From the NCBI GenBank assembly GCA_002179805.1, contig NAVB01000637.1:1-24359 (forward strand): 24,359 nucleotides of DNA. Reading direction: 5' to 3'. Below, piece by piece: positions 9,359 through 19,243 of this stretch (positions are counted from its first letter, which is position 1; the number at the start of each line of letters is the position of its first letter). The notes beneath the pieces were generated by a model. It ran no database searches and was not told the origin of the DNA. It was given only the letters and a program-made list of their open reading frames with translations. The DNA is from Acanthamoeba lenticulata. Lineage: Eukaryota > Discosea > Longamoebia > Acanthamoebidae. Both the position numbers and the translations under genes were made by a program.

Positions 9359-12300
9359 ATGCAGCAGCGCTTGTGTCTCATCTTTGATGCATCTCGCTCC
9401 TCTGTACTCTTCCTCGCTCTCCTCCTCGTTTTCCTCCTCCCGCTCTGCTCTTCCGGGGAGGGCCTGGCCGAGGACGCAACAAGTCGGCCACACGAGGCGC
9501 GGGTCATCGCGCAGGCTTGCGTACCGTGGCAAGGCTCGCCGGCGACAGGCGGCAAGTGCGACCAGGTCTTTGCTCAAACGATTCCGGCTTCCATCCCCAA
9601 CAGCGTGCTCCTTATGTACGTCAAGGCTGACTCGATGCGTGGTTTGTTTATGATTTGGTTTGGTTTGTTGGTTGAGTGGTTTATTGGTTTTTGTGTTTTG
9701 GAGCACTCAACACCTTATGGTTTCGGTTCAACTTTATTTCGACGCAGTACTTCATCCTTTCTTGTTCTTCTAGCTCCCCTGCCCGTCGTCTTCATTTTTC
9801 GTTTTCGTACTTGTCTTGTTCCTGCCAACCAATTAACGCCGTGCAACCACGTGGTCTCCGCTATGCGTGGAATGTTGCCTCTTCCCCACTACAAACGGCA
9901 GAGGACAAGACTATGCCTCTACTGACAAGCAAACTGCAGCTCAGGTATTACGCCAGCATCACACAATATTGTTTTTATTTTGCATTGATTTTTGAATTTT
10001 TTGAATTTTTCAAAAAATAATACATTATTCTTACTAGTGATCTGTGTATTAGACGGTGCTGATGGGGGCCTACTTCCCGCCCGAGTGCCGCAATCCGCTG
10101 TTGGCGCTGACCTGCCTGGGAAGCTTCCCTCATTGCCGCTTCAACTCACCTCCTGCATTTGATGGTGTGTTCTTCCCTTCCTCGTCACCGTTCTTCCTCA
10201 TCACCATCAGCATCAAAGATCCTCGGCATCAATCCTCATCCTCTTCATGTAATGCGTTCAGTGTATCCGCCGTGCCGCTCGGTGTGCGAGGCCGTGGTCC
10301 TGGGCTGCACCGCCTTCTTCACCGCCCAGAACATGACCGTACGCGTCCCACTACGTTTTTCCTCTTCAAGCGAGTTCGCATTTTTCAAATTTTTTCTTTT
10401 ATCAACTATTTCAGGCACAGCTCCCGAACTGCGACATGATCGACGACCGATCGGGCGTGGCCATGCCGGCCTTCCCGCCCGACTACTCTGGCCAATGCAT
10501 CGCCCTCCCCGACAGCTTTGGTGCTCACCCGACGTTGGCCTGTTGGCTGTCGACGTTGTTGGGAAGCTAACGCGAGATGTTGGGTGATGTGTTGTGTTGT
10601 GATGTGTTGTCCCGCACACAGCCGTGAGCTATGGCGAGGTCGACTGCCCGTACCCGCTCGAGTACAACTACGACGGGCAGAGCTCGTTCGACCGGCCGGG
10701 CTACTGGGACGCTACGGACCTGTGCGTGATGCCCTGCCCCAACCCCATGTGGACCGACGCCGAGTGGACCGGCGGCATCACCATCATGATGATCGTCGGC
10801 GGCTGCTCCTTCATCCTCGCCGCCTTCATGGTTCGTCCTTTTTTGAGAATTAAAAATGATTATTTTTTTTTTGTAATGTTTCAAAAAGACAACTTCTAAA
10901 ATTTCAACAATGCAGGTCGTGACGATGTTCCTGATCCCGGCCAAGCGGCGCTACCCGGGCTCGCTCTTCATCTACATCATCTTCTGCTCGATGGTTGTCA
11001 GCTTCGTGGTCGTCTTCTTCCCGCTCGTGTCGGGCGGCCCGACCCGCATGGTCTGCACTCGCGTACGTATCGTGCAGCAGCTTCATCGATGCCACGTCAG
11101 CATCCGTCCACATCTCACCCCAACCATTACTGGCCAATCAGGGCTCGCCTCCTGTGGAGGTCACCTTTGACAACGCGCGCGACCACGACGGCGCCGGCGT
11201 CCCCTGCGTGCTTCAGGGTGCGCCCCACCTCCACCTCAGAGGACTCTTTTGTTTGTTTGTTTATTTATTTATTTTTCAAAATGGTAAAATGTCAAAAATG
11301 CAGGAGTCTTCATCCTGTACTTCGGCTTGGCTGCCAACTTCTGGTGGCTCGCGCTCTGCATCAACGTGTTTGAGGTTCGTTCCCCGCGTCGTGCTCCTCC
11401 GGATGGTGTCGGCGTTGATACTAACGTCATCACCGGCACCGTCGTCGTCGTCATGGGGAATGATGCAGATGATCTTCATGCGCCAGTCGGTGCAGGGCAT
11501 CCGGCGGTTCCACTTCCTCTTCCACGTGTTTGCGTGGGGGCTGCCCCTCATCTCCGTCATCGCCTGCTTTGGCGGCACCGTACACACGCACCCTCGCCCG
11601 CCATTGCTGACGTCATCATTCTCATCCTCACCGTCCTTGTCGTTGTTGTTGTCGTTGTCGTTGTTGTGGTTTATGTCGGCGTCGACACACACGGTCCAGA
11701 CCTTTGGAGCGCTGCCGGCCATCCCGTACTGCTTCGTGGCGGGCAACGAGTGGTGGGCCTGGACCCTCTTCTACTTCCCCAGTCCGTTGCCCCTCTTCCT
11801 CCTCTTCTTTCTCCTCATCTTCCTCGACCTGATACCTGATACCTGATCTGACGTGGTGTGGACGCCATGACGTGCGTGCTTGCTTGCAGTCGGCATCACG
11901 CTCATCGTGGGGAGCATCCTCATGATTGCCGCCGTCATCCGCATGCTCCGGGTATTTCCTTCTTTTCATTAGAAAAATAACAAGAATAATCTAAATCATT
12001 TTTTTTAATGATATCTTCGGCGGCAGATTCGGTTCCGCATCCGCAAAGGCGCGATGACGAGTCAGACCATCGAGCAGGTGGTGCGCCTCTTGCTCCTGAT
12101 CATCGCCTATTGGCTCATCCTCGTGTACCACCGCCCAATCCCCCCCCCCCCTCTTCCTTGGTCGATCGGTGATCCCTCATGCCGGCCCTGCTCATTTGCT
12201 GCAGGTACCCGTGGGCCTTCCGAGTCTACACGCGCGCGATTGAGGACGACATCACCGAGGCCGTGGAGGAGCAAGTCATGTGCAGCGCCTCCACCGGCAC

Positions 12301-12983
12301 CGAATGGTGCGCGCCTGGGCGAGGCTTTTTGCAAACGCGCCCCGCGTGTTGACTCACAACCGGCCCACACACACATGCCCACACACATGTACGCAGTGGG
12401 ATGTCGACGCGGATCAACGTGGGGGCGTGGTACCTCATGCTCATCGATCTCAGCTGCCACGGCTTCGTCCTCTTTGCGTGCCTCTGCTCCACGGTGCGTC
12501 CACGCCACCATAAATAAATAAATAAATAATAACAAATAAAAGAAAAACCAGAAACAAACAAATAATGAAACGAAACGACACGAAAACGAAATGCAGGAGA
12601 CGATCAACTTGTGGGTGCGGATCCACAAGATCTTGTACACCAAGCCCTTGCGCGATTCCCTTCCGGAGATCCGCGTACGCCTGCAGCTGAATCACCTCCA
12701 CCACCAGCCGTGTCCCCTTCCCCCACGCTGACATTCACAAAACACAACAGGACATGGTCTCGTCGAGCGGCAACGACGGATGGAGCCAGTCGGCCTCGCG
12801 CAGCAAGCATCGCAGCGTCACGACCAAGTACGCTTCCTCTCTCTCTAGCTCTCGCTCTCTGTTGTCGATTTCTGCTCACATGTCGTTTCCACGCACACGC
12901 GCGCTGCAATGCAACACAGGTCCGCGGGCAGCTCCGACACCAAGAGCACCAGCCTTGCGGGCGACGAGGACGCCGGACTGTAA
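9359..12983 (+). CDS. Frizzled/Smoothened-like seven-transmembrane receptor
   Basis: Eighteen exons join in phase: 9359-9615, 9902-9944, 10053-10164, 10262-10338, 10415-10520, 10622-10830, 10916-11062, 11142-11217, 11304-11374, 11469-11579, 11700-11781, 11890-11951, 12027-12124, 12205-12306, 12397-12493, 12597-12674, 12751-12827 and 12920-12983. The product is 622 residues. A signal peptide (VLFLALLLVFLLPLCSSGEG) precedes a Frizzled cysteine-rich domain (about 53-193) with ten cysteines, including YFPPEC, LTCLG, PHCRF and PPCRSVCEAVVLGC. Two more cysteine pairs lie before TM1. Seven hydrophobic spans sit at about 248-275, 282-308, 343-368, 378-402, 424-447, 468-492 and 523-548. WW/W-rich segments in TM3 and before TM5 fit the family. 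ETINLW follows TM7 directly, where Frizzleds have KTxxxW. The Ser-rich tail is about 65 residues (SASRSKHRS, SSDTKSTS). Dictyostelium has a large family of such receptors (Fsl). The ligand is unknown. Confidence 0.93.
12511..12528 (+). repeat. (TAAA)n microsatellite in intron 15
   Basis: About four and a half tandem TAAA units at the start of an A-rich intron (12494-12596) of the Frizzled-like gene. Confidence 0.85.
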
Positions 12984-12987
12984 TAAA
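12982..12987 (+). terminator. AATAAA overlapping the stop codon of the Frizzled-like gene
   Basis: The stop is TAA at 12981-12983 and the sequence reads TAATAAA, so a poly(A)-signal hexamer overlaps the stop. No other AATAAA occurs before the next start at 13178. Whether it is used cannot be told from sequence. Confidence 0.4.
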
Positions 12988-13177
12988 ACAAAACTTTGTT
13001 TAAAGCATCAATTCATCAACAGGGGGTCGGGCAGAGCCGCGCGAGCGATTGTTAAGTGCACCAAGTCTGCCTTTTTTCGTGTTAAGGGTTTTTTTCCCAA
13101 CTTTGCTGTTGTAAATAAGTTTAAGGACAACCGTTTACGACCATAAGAAGCACAAAGGACCGCAAACGAAGCAGAAG

Positions 13178-15866
13178 ATGGAGCAAGCACGGTTCAAGCG
13201 AGACAAGAAAGATAACCAGCACGGCGTAAAAAAAGGAGCCGACCAGGTACAAGGTGAAGTGAGCCACTACCTGCGGCAGCTCGAAAGGGACGAGGCCAAG
13301 CCGAGCACCAAAAAACTCTCCAAGAAGGACCGCCACATCGCTCAGCTGGCCGCCAAGCGGCGGGCGCGCACCTTGCAAACGAAAGGAAGAAGGCGGCGAA
13401 TGACACCAGGACTCCATGAACCAGAGCCACGTCAGGTGAGTCTCCGTTGAAGGACAGAAGCCCTTTGTCTCCCCCATAGGGCTGACGGTGATGTGGGGTC
13501 GCGACGGGCATAGCCTCCAGCACCAACAGCATGGGAAGTGGAAGAGAAGTGGCTGCAAGGACGTGAGCAGGCTGGCGGGATCGAGCCGGCTGACTGGCGC
13601 TCTCCCTATCTACTTCACTGCGTCTCCTTCCTCTCTCACGCTTCGTACCGCCACCTCTGCTTTATTTTCTGTTTCTTTTTTCTAGTATTTTTTATTGATT
13701 TGTTTTGAATTTATAAATCTATTTTTAATATACATTTATTCTTATTTGTGGGCCCTCATTGGGGGATGAGGGCAGAGAACGGATGCGCATGAGCGCGTTG
13801 CACAGTCTCTTCACCTTCCTCTCGCTTGACCCTCTGCCCGAGGACGACCTGTTCGACCAAAGCGTCGCCCGCGATATTGACATCTTGCTGGACCAGCACG
13901 GGGACGACCTTGTTCGTGTGCTGAAGCGACGCATAGGTGACGTGGACGAGCCGGAGGAGGAAAAGCTGGTGGCGGTCAACATCATCGGCCTCATGTTCCT
14001 CTGGTCGGCCGAATGCGCCGAGCTCGTCGTCTCACCCGAGCGCGGCCTCTTGGCCTTTTTGCGCACCGTTGCCACCAAGGGCCTCGGGGCAGACGTCGAC
14101 GCTGGCGAAGATGAGGCCAACGCCAAGCGAGAACGGAGGAGTCTCGACGAGAAAGACGTGCGAGGAGCGGTAATGTCAAAGGGTTCATGACGTAGCGCTA
14201 CTCAGTGAAGTGATTGCTGAGACACGCACGCGTGCGCAGGTGGTCGAGCTGCTTGGCGTGATCCAGTTCGTGGAGTTCTTTTGGACGAGTCCTGAATTCG
14301 ATGATGATGACGGCGACGACGACAAGAACGAGGACGCGCTGAGCAAGCACGCGCAAGAGGTGCTAGACGCGATGAATTCCGTCTTCATGCCTCTGTGTGC
14401 CGAGGAGTCAGCGCCGCACGCGAGGTGCGGGGCCATCTCGTCATTGGGCCTGCTGGGCACTCTCTTGCCTCCGAGTGAAATCGCCCAGTGGATCGAAGAG
14501 TGCGTTCCTCTTCTTCTTCGTAGTCTTCTATTCGGTCTTTGCCGAACACACGCCTCACCTGTACGCAAACAGGAATGCGGAGATGCTTCAAATTCTACTT
14601 CGGTCGGAAGACAACGTCGCGCTACAGCTCGCCACGGTGGAGACGCTGCTGGCGCTGTTTGCCATTCTTCGGGAGGAAATGGCCCACCAGGAGGAAGACG
14701 ACGAGGTCGCAGTTGGCAAGGTCGGTCAACGCGAGGTGTACGAGTTCGAACAAACCCTGGTTCAGCTTTGCGAGCATGCAGCAGCCACGCGAAGCAAGAA
14801 GAATGATGACAGCTCAAAGGAGCTCAAGTGGAGAGCCCAGAGGCTGCTTCGTCTCCTTCATTGCATGAATGGCCTGTCTGGCGGCGACGAGGCACGTGAC
14901 TTCTCTCGCCGTAAGATTCTTGTTTGACCTGACACGTTTTCTTCTTCTTCAGGACGATGGCGAAGGTGAGGATGAAGGTGATGATGACGATGATGAAGTG
15001 AGGTTGTACCTACGTCGAGCTTCTATGGACCCCAAGCACGATGTCATGCGTGCTGAGCTTGTGGCTCGTTCTGAGTGGTTCGAGGACTTCCCACAACAAC
15101 GGAAATGTATGGTCAGCTTCCTGATGTGGTGAGTAACGTGCAGGAACAAGAAGAGGGTCAACTCTCTGTTTGCCATCGTCGGGCCTGCCCTCTGCATCTA
15201 CGCTCGAGTACGAGAGAAGAGCAGCCTAATATACTCATGGTGTGGAAAAAAACACTTACTCTATATGATATGATTCAGGGAAGCGTGTTTAGCGACTTGA
15301 TTACAAGCATAATCGAGGAAGAAGATCTGGTCGTCAGCTTCCGCCCCATGCGCTCCGACCAGCCAGATGAGGAGCGACTTTATCATCAGGTAGCCTCAAT
15401 TTCTTTCAGTTTTCTTTTTTTTTTGAATTATTTTAACTGGAGAAACTAGAAAAAAATGAAGGGCAGCAACTACAACAAGGGCTTGTTCGATCGCTTCACG
15501 TTAGGTGTCCGCTCGACTGTCCGCCATGAGCAATGCAGGAGTGGGCCCAAGGTACATTCCACTGACTTGGCGTCTTTAAAGAGGATCCATCCTCTTTCTC
15601 ACTCGTTTCTCATTCATCAGCTGGTGAAGGACGCTCCAGCTGCCCCTCTGCCTGATGGCAGTCGTGGTTGCACTGACAACTCTCACGGTGCCATCGTAAC
15701 TCCCAAGTGCGTCCCAAGCCTTTTATCGATTGTATAAAGGTGAATACTAACACGATCAAGCAGGTATGAGCGAAACACCAACAAAGAGCAACCACCCAAA
15801 CCACTTGGGATAGCACCAGCACTGATGAATGCGGCAGCATGGCCACACCTCAATCACATGAGTTGA
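13178..15866 (+). CDS. Helical-repeat protein resembling the IFRD (interferon-related developmental regulator) family; 3' structure uncertain
   Basis: Exons 13178-13435, 13514-13644, 13776-14169, 14240-14499 and 14573-14891 join in phase (about 454 residues). The N-terminus is basic (KLSKKDRHIAQLAAKRRART). From about 130 it is an alpha-helical, armadillo-like region: RMSALHSLFTFLSL, EEEKLVAVNIIGLMFLWSAE, ARCGAISSLGLLGTLLP, then EMLQILLRSEDNVALQLAT and VETLLALFAI. This order, followed by SKKNDDSSKELKWRAQRLL, matches the layout of IFRD proteins. The resemblance is by eye and divergent. The next exon (14953 on) is acidic and continues with EVRLYLRRASMDPKHD. Joining it in frame needs a GC-AG intron (14892-14952). 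After about 15105 the splicing is not resolved, and an in-frame TGA ends at 15132. Later exon-like pieces end in GIAPALMNAAAWPHLNHMS, stop 15866, with AATAAA 53 bases later. They are 15279-15389, 15539-15551, 15621-15705 and 15763-15866. They may be this gene's 3' end or a separate short gene. Confidence 0.5.
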
Positions 15867-15918
15867 GTCAAAGGCCTTTGGCACGTGTTGATCCGCTTTC
15901 ACAGCTGGACGGAGGCCC

Positions 15919-15924
15919 AATAAA
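15919..15924 (+). terminator. Poly(A) signal AATAAA, plus strand
   Basis: AATAAA lies 53 bases beyond the TGA at 15864-15866. It supports a plus-strand transcript ending in this convergent gap (15867-16113). The rest of the gap holds nothing recognisable. Confidence 0.5.
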
Positions 15925-16113
15925 GAGAGTGAATCGTCACGTGGTGTGGACTGATATCAAACGATCTGTTTGTATTCGCGTCTGTACAAATTCTCTCGGC
16001 CACTCGGAACTCAAGTTGGAATCAAACGTCCTCACTTTCCTTCTCTACACCGCTGCTGTTGTCATCATCTTCATCATTCACTCGGTTGAATGCAGCCTGT
16101 GCCCAGAGCGGGG

Positions 16114-17501
16114 CTACGTCTCCAAGCCTTGTCGTCGACTTCTTCGGTGGCGCTGCTTTCCTGAAAGCTGAGTAAAGCGCTGGTACGTACAAACCAATGG
16201 AGCAAGCTGAAGAGAACCTTCAACGTCTGGAGGTTGAACGACTTCGGTTTCCCGACGCCTTGACGACTTACGTCCTCTCGTAATCTTACGAGTTATCTGG
16301 TTGATGTACCCATCGATCTCGTCCCTGCTCTTTGGAGTCAGTACAGTACGTCGACGTTGCGTAGTAGCAAGTTGCCGCACCTATCCACCTCTCGAAGAAT
16401 CTCTGGGCTCGAAGGAGCAGAAGAGGGGGATGACGGAGACAGCTCAACAAGGGGCGCCTGAGACAAGAGCTGTTCAGAAAAGGTAGACGAGAGGAGAATA
16501 CCACAGTACCTCAAGGGCGAAAGACTCGTCATCACTTAGTCCCAGGGAAGAAGGCAAGTCGTCTCGAGTAGGGCTGCAACCTTCGAAGTAGTCATCGTGA
16601 TAGTTTTCTTCCACCTTCTTTACCATGCTTCGCAGGACGCGCTTGCGTTTGTTGGTGCCAAAGTTGCACTCTTGGAAACGTCAGAAGCAAGAGAGGCGAT
16701 CATGATGAAGTTCTGTACCTTCAAGGCTGAAGTCCAAGCTCTTGTGCTTCCTTGCCCGTTTCTTCTGCTTCTTCTTCTCGATCTCAGGTTGAAACGATAG
16801 GCGTCTTGCAGGCCCAGGAGCTGAGCGAATACGAGCTGCACTTAGTCTTTGCGATTTGAGAGGTGAAGGCACCTACCAACGCATAGCTCGTGATACTTTT
16901 CCAGGCAGGCGTGGGCGCTCCTCTTCGTGCCGCAGTCTTTGCTCACTTGGCTGGCGACTTCATTCCAGAAGTACGGATCGGTTGGCGTGATAGTCCTTTG
17001 ACTCTGGCGGAGTGTATCTACCTCCTGCACACAAACGTACATAAGAGGAGCAGCGATACCCGAGGGTTGTCAACGTACCCGAGAGCTCCACTTCAGGCCT
17101 GGGGATAGAGGCGTTTCAGCTGGTGTTGCAGGGCGAGGAGAGCCATTGACGGGGTGCCGACTCGAAGAAGAAAGAGAACGGCGTGTGGTAGGCGTGCATG
17201 GCAGCACCAGAGATGTTGCAGAAGGCTGCGCACGAGGCGGCGTTTGAGGTAGAAGGACAATAGGAACAGTTACCCGGTTGCCGCCACTCTGGTGAGGCTC
17301 TTCGCTTGATCTAGTTGGAACTGGACGTTTCGTGGTCGTTTGTTTTCGTAGAGTCTTATCCTCCTCTTGCCCCACCGCGCGGTTCTTGCGAGGTCTCCCC
17401 CTGTTGCGAGGTGGCATGCCGCTTGCAGAAGAATGCCCTTGGGTGGCAGCTCTTCCCTCTCGAGCACGGCTACGTTCGGTTGACCTCTTCTTGCGTTTCA
17501 T
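16114..17501 (-). CDS. AT-hook and SANT-domain protein, M18BP1/KNL2-like
   Basis: Six exons on the minus strand join in phase: 17501-17079, 17024-16877, 16820-16719, 16670-16510, 16469-16389 and 16329-16114, giving 376 residues. The N-terminus is very basic, with an AT-hook-like RGRPRKN at 34-40, then Pro/Ser/Thr-rich disordered sequence. A SANT/Myb domain spans about 138-190: KWSSREVDTLRQ, PTDPYFWNEVASQV and KRSAHACLEKYHEL, with tryptophans at the usual spacing. A basic stretch follows (EIEKKKQKKRARKHK). A segment at 229-253 then reads GTNKRKRVLRSM ... HDDYF, which resembles the GT-KRK ... HDD-F segment I recall after the SANT domain of vertebrate M18BP1 (MIS18BP1). That family recruits CENP-A to centromeres. 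No SANTA domain is seen. Nuclear location is likely from composition. Exon 3 start (16820 or 16835) and the last exon are the least certain parts. Confidence 0.72.
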
Positions 17502-17607
17502 GTAGTCGCAACGTTGACGCAGCTACGCTCGCCTCCTTCGCCAGAAATGAAGGGACGACACTTGCCTGCCTGTGAAGAAAAGGCAAACTATTCCCGGAAT
17601 TTCTGGT
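17502..17607. promoter_or_regulatory. Short bidirectional promoter
   Basis: Only 106 bases separate the ATG of the SANT gene (minus) from that of the CDC123-like gene (plus), so they must share upstream control DNA. If the latter starts at the later ATG 17725, the shared interval is 223 bases. No specific element is claimed. Confidence 0.5.
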
Positions 17608-19138
17608 ATGAATGAACAGCAGTTCGTTCATGTACAGCAAGGAAAAAGGCCAAGAAAACAATATACCACACACGATGTTGGCACTGAAGGCAACGTTGTC
17701 TTGTCTGCTCCACCCTACGCTGAGATGAATGCCAAGAGGGAGAGCGAGCTGCGATACTGGAACACCTTCTCGGTGCACGTCTGGTACGAACCGCTGAAGG
17801 AATTGACGTTCCCGTCGTCATTCCTCTCGTACGGCCCACCCCCAGCTCCTACTCCACCCCACGCACCAGCGTTGTTCATCACCACGAGGCATGAATGGCC
17901 ACCATTAAAGTCGTGGTACTGTGTAGAGTGAGCGTGGAGGAGGCACAAGCATGCATCGCCTACCAGGAGAGGCTGCTGGCAACCCTGACCGATGATGTGA
18001 CTCTTCGTGCTTCTTGTGCCCCCGACGCAATGGACATTCCTGACTATGACGACTGCCCACTGTTGCTAGGCCTCGAGCAGCGCATGAACCCCATCATTGA
18101 ACGTTACGTCAAGGTGCGCGGCCGTGTTCTCGTCTTCCGTCCAAGCCAGATGCCTCATCACCACCGCCACACAGGAGAGCGGTGGCGCGTTTGTCAAGCT
18201 GTCCGATCGAAGCCCCAAGGACGCGGCCACCGAGCGTGGGCGCATCTACAAGTTCCTTCGCCTTCCTGAGGAGCACGAACAGCTCAACTTGTCCAGCAAT
18301 GCTGTGGGCCTCCCCGCGGTCTACCGCGCAATGATGGGTGCCCTCAAAGTCACCAGTGGGCGAGAGGCCTTGAAGCTCTTACTCATAAGGTAAACTCAAT
18401 CCCGGGTTGGTCATATCATAGCGTATGACTTCGTACGCTGACGTTGTACTGCTGCTTCAGCTTTCGGACATTAGAGGATGTGCAGACCAGGCTCGATTAC
18501 CGTGAGAAGCTTTGGGAGCTGAACCTCGTCATCCGTCAGTGGGTCGACTTTGACATCGCCTACGAGCTTCGCGCTTTCGTCTGCAACAACCAGCTCACGG
18601 CCGTTTCGCAGTACTACTACGACTGCTACTTTGACGTCGTAGCGCGCCAGAAGGACCTCATCGCGCGTAGTGTTCAACATTTTTGGGAGACTCAGGTGCG
18701 CTCAAGGCCGTAAAGTCTCAAACGTGCATGTTGGAAACGATGATGATGACGATGATGGTGGTGTGCTAGGTCAAGGGAAAGCCCCCATACGAGAGCTATG
18801 TGATCGACTTCACGGTGCTGCCCCATGAGGGACTAGCCGAGGGCGAGCTGCTGCCTGTGACGATCGTCGAGCTCAACCCTTTTGATGAGTACACGGACTC
18901 GGCTCTCTTCAATTGGAAGCTGCACCACCAGTACGTACTCGCCGCCTGCTCGCGTCGTGTAGGACATCTCAAGCGAAACGACTTGGTTGGTTGACGACTC
19001 GCCAGGACACTGCACCAGGGCCCCTTCACCTTCAAAATCGTAGAGCGTGAGTCCGTGGAGACGAAGCGGACATGGTGGAAACGCATCCTGACAGAGGCCC
19101 GCGCCAGCCAGCGCGCACCTTCCGGCGATCAGACATGA
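17608..19138 (+). CDS. CDC123/D123-like ATP-grasp protein
   Basis: Six exons join in phase: 17608-17828, 17927-18113, 18175-18389, 18461-18695, 18770-18930 and 19006-19138, giving 383 residues. CDC123 is an ATP-grasp protein that promotes assembly of translation initiation factor eIF2; related clades have other proposed ligase roles. Family marks are WYEPLKELTFPSSFLS (about 60-74), SGGAFVKLSDRSPKDA (about 138-153), ELRAFVCNNQLTAVSQYYY, and the ATP-grasp metal-binding strands VIDF (D299) and VELNPF (E320, N322). TDSALFNW follows, then GPFTFKIVE near the C-terminus. The catalytic residues look intact, so activity is plausible. The S-x-RSPKD form differs from CDC123 proper as I recall it, so it may be a D123-like paralogue. 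The ATG at 17608 gives an N-terminal extension of about 39 residues without clear homology; ATG 17725 (MNAKRESE) is an alternative start. Confidence 0.86.
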
Positions 19139-19168
19139 GCGAAACGTGTAGTACCGAGGCGCAAAGCC

Positions 19169-19174
19169 TTTATT
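19169..19174 (-). terminator. Poly(A) signal AATAAA (minus) of the GT92 gene
   Basis: Read on the minus strand, AATAAA lies 69 bases past the TGA at 19246-19244. It sits within the 105-base gap to the convergent CDC123-like gene, for which no separate plus-strand AATAAA is visible. Confidence 0.55.
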
Positions 19175-19243
19175 GTTTTGTTTGGTGATGGACCTTCCCA
19201 CAAGGATAGGCGCTACCGCAGTACCGAAGGGCTCTACGGTCTA

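Noticed and set aside
11625..11680. Repeated GTCGTTGTTGTT-type tract as a functional repeat
   Set aside because: A simple-sequence stretch inside intron 10 of the Frizzled-like gene (11580-11699); no sign of function.
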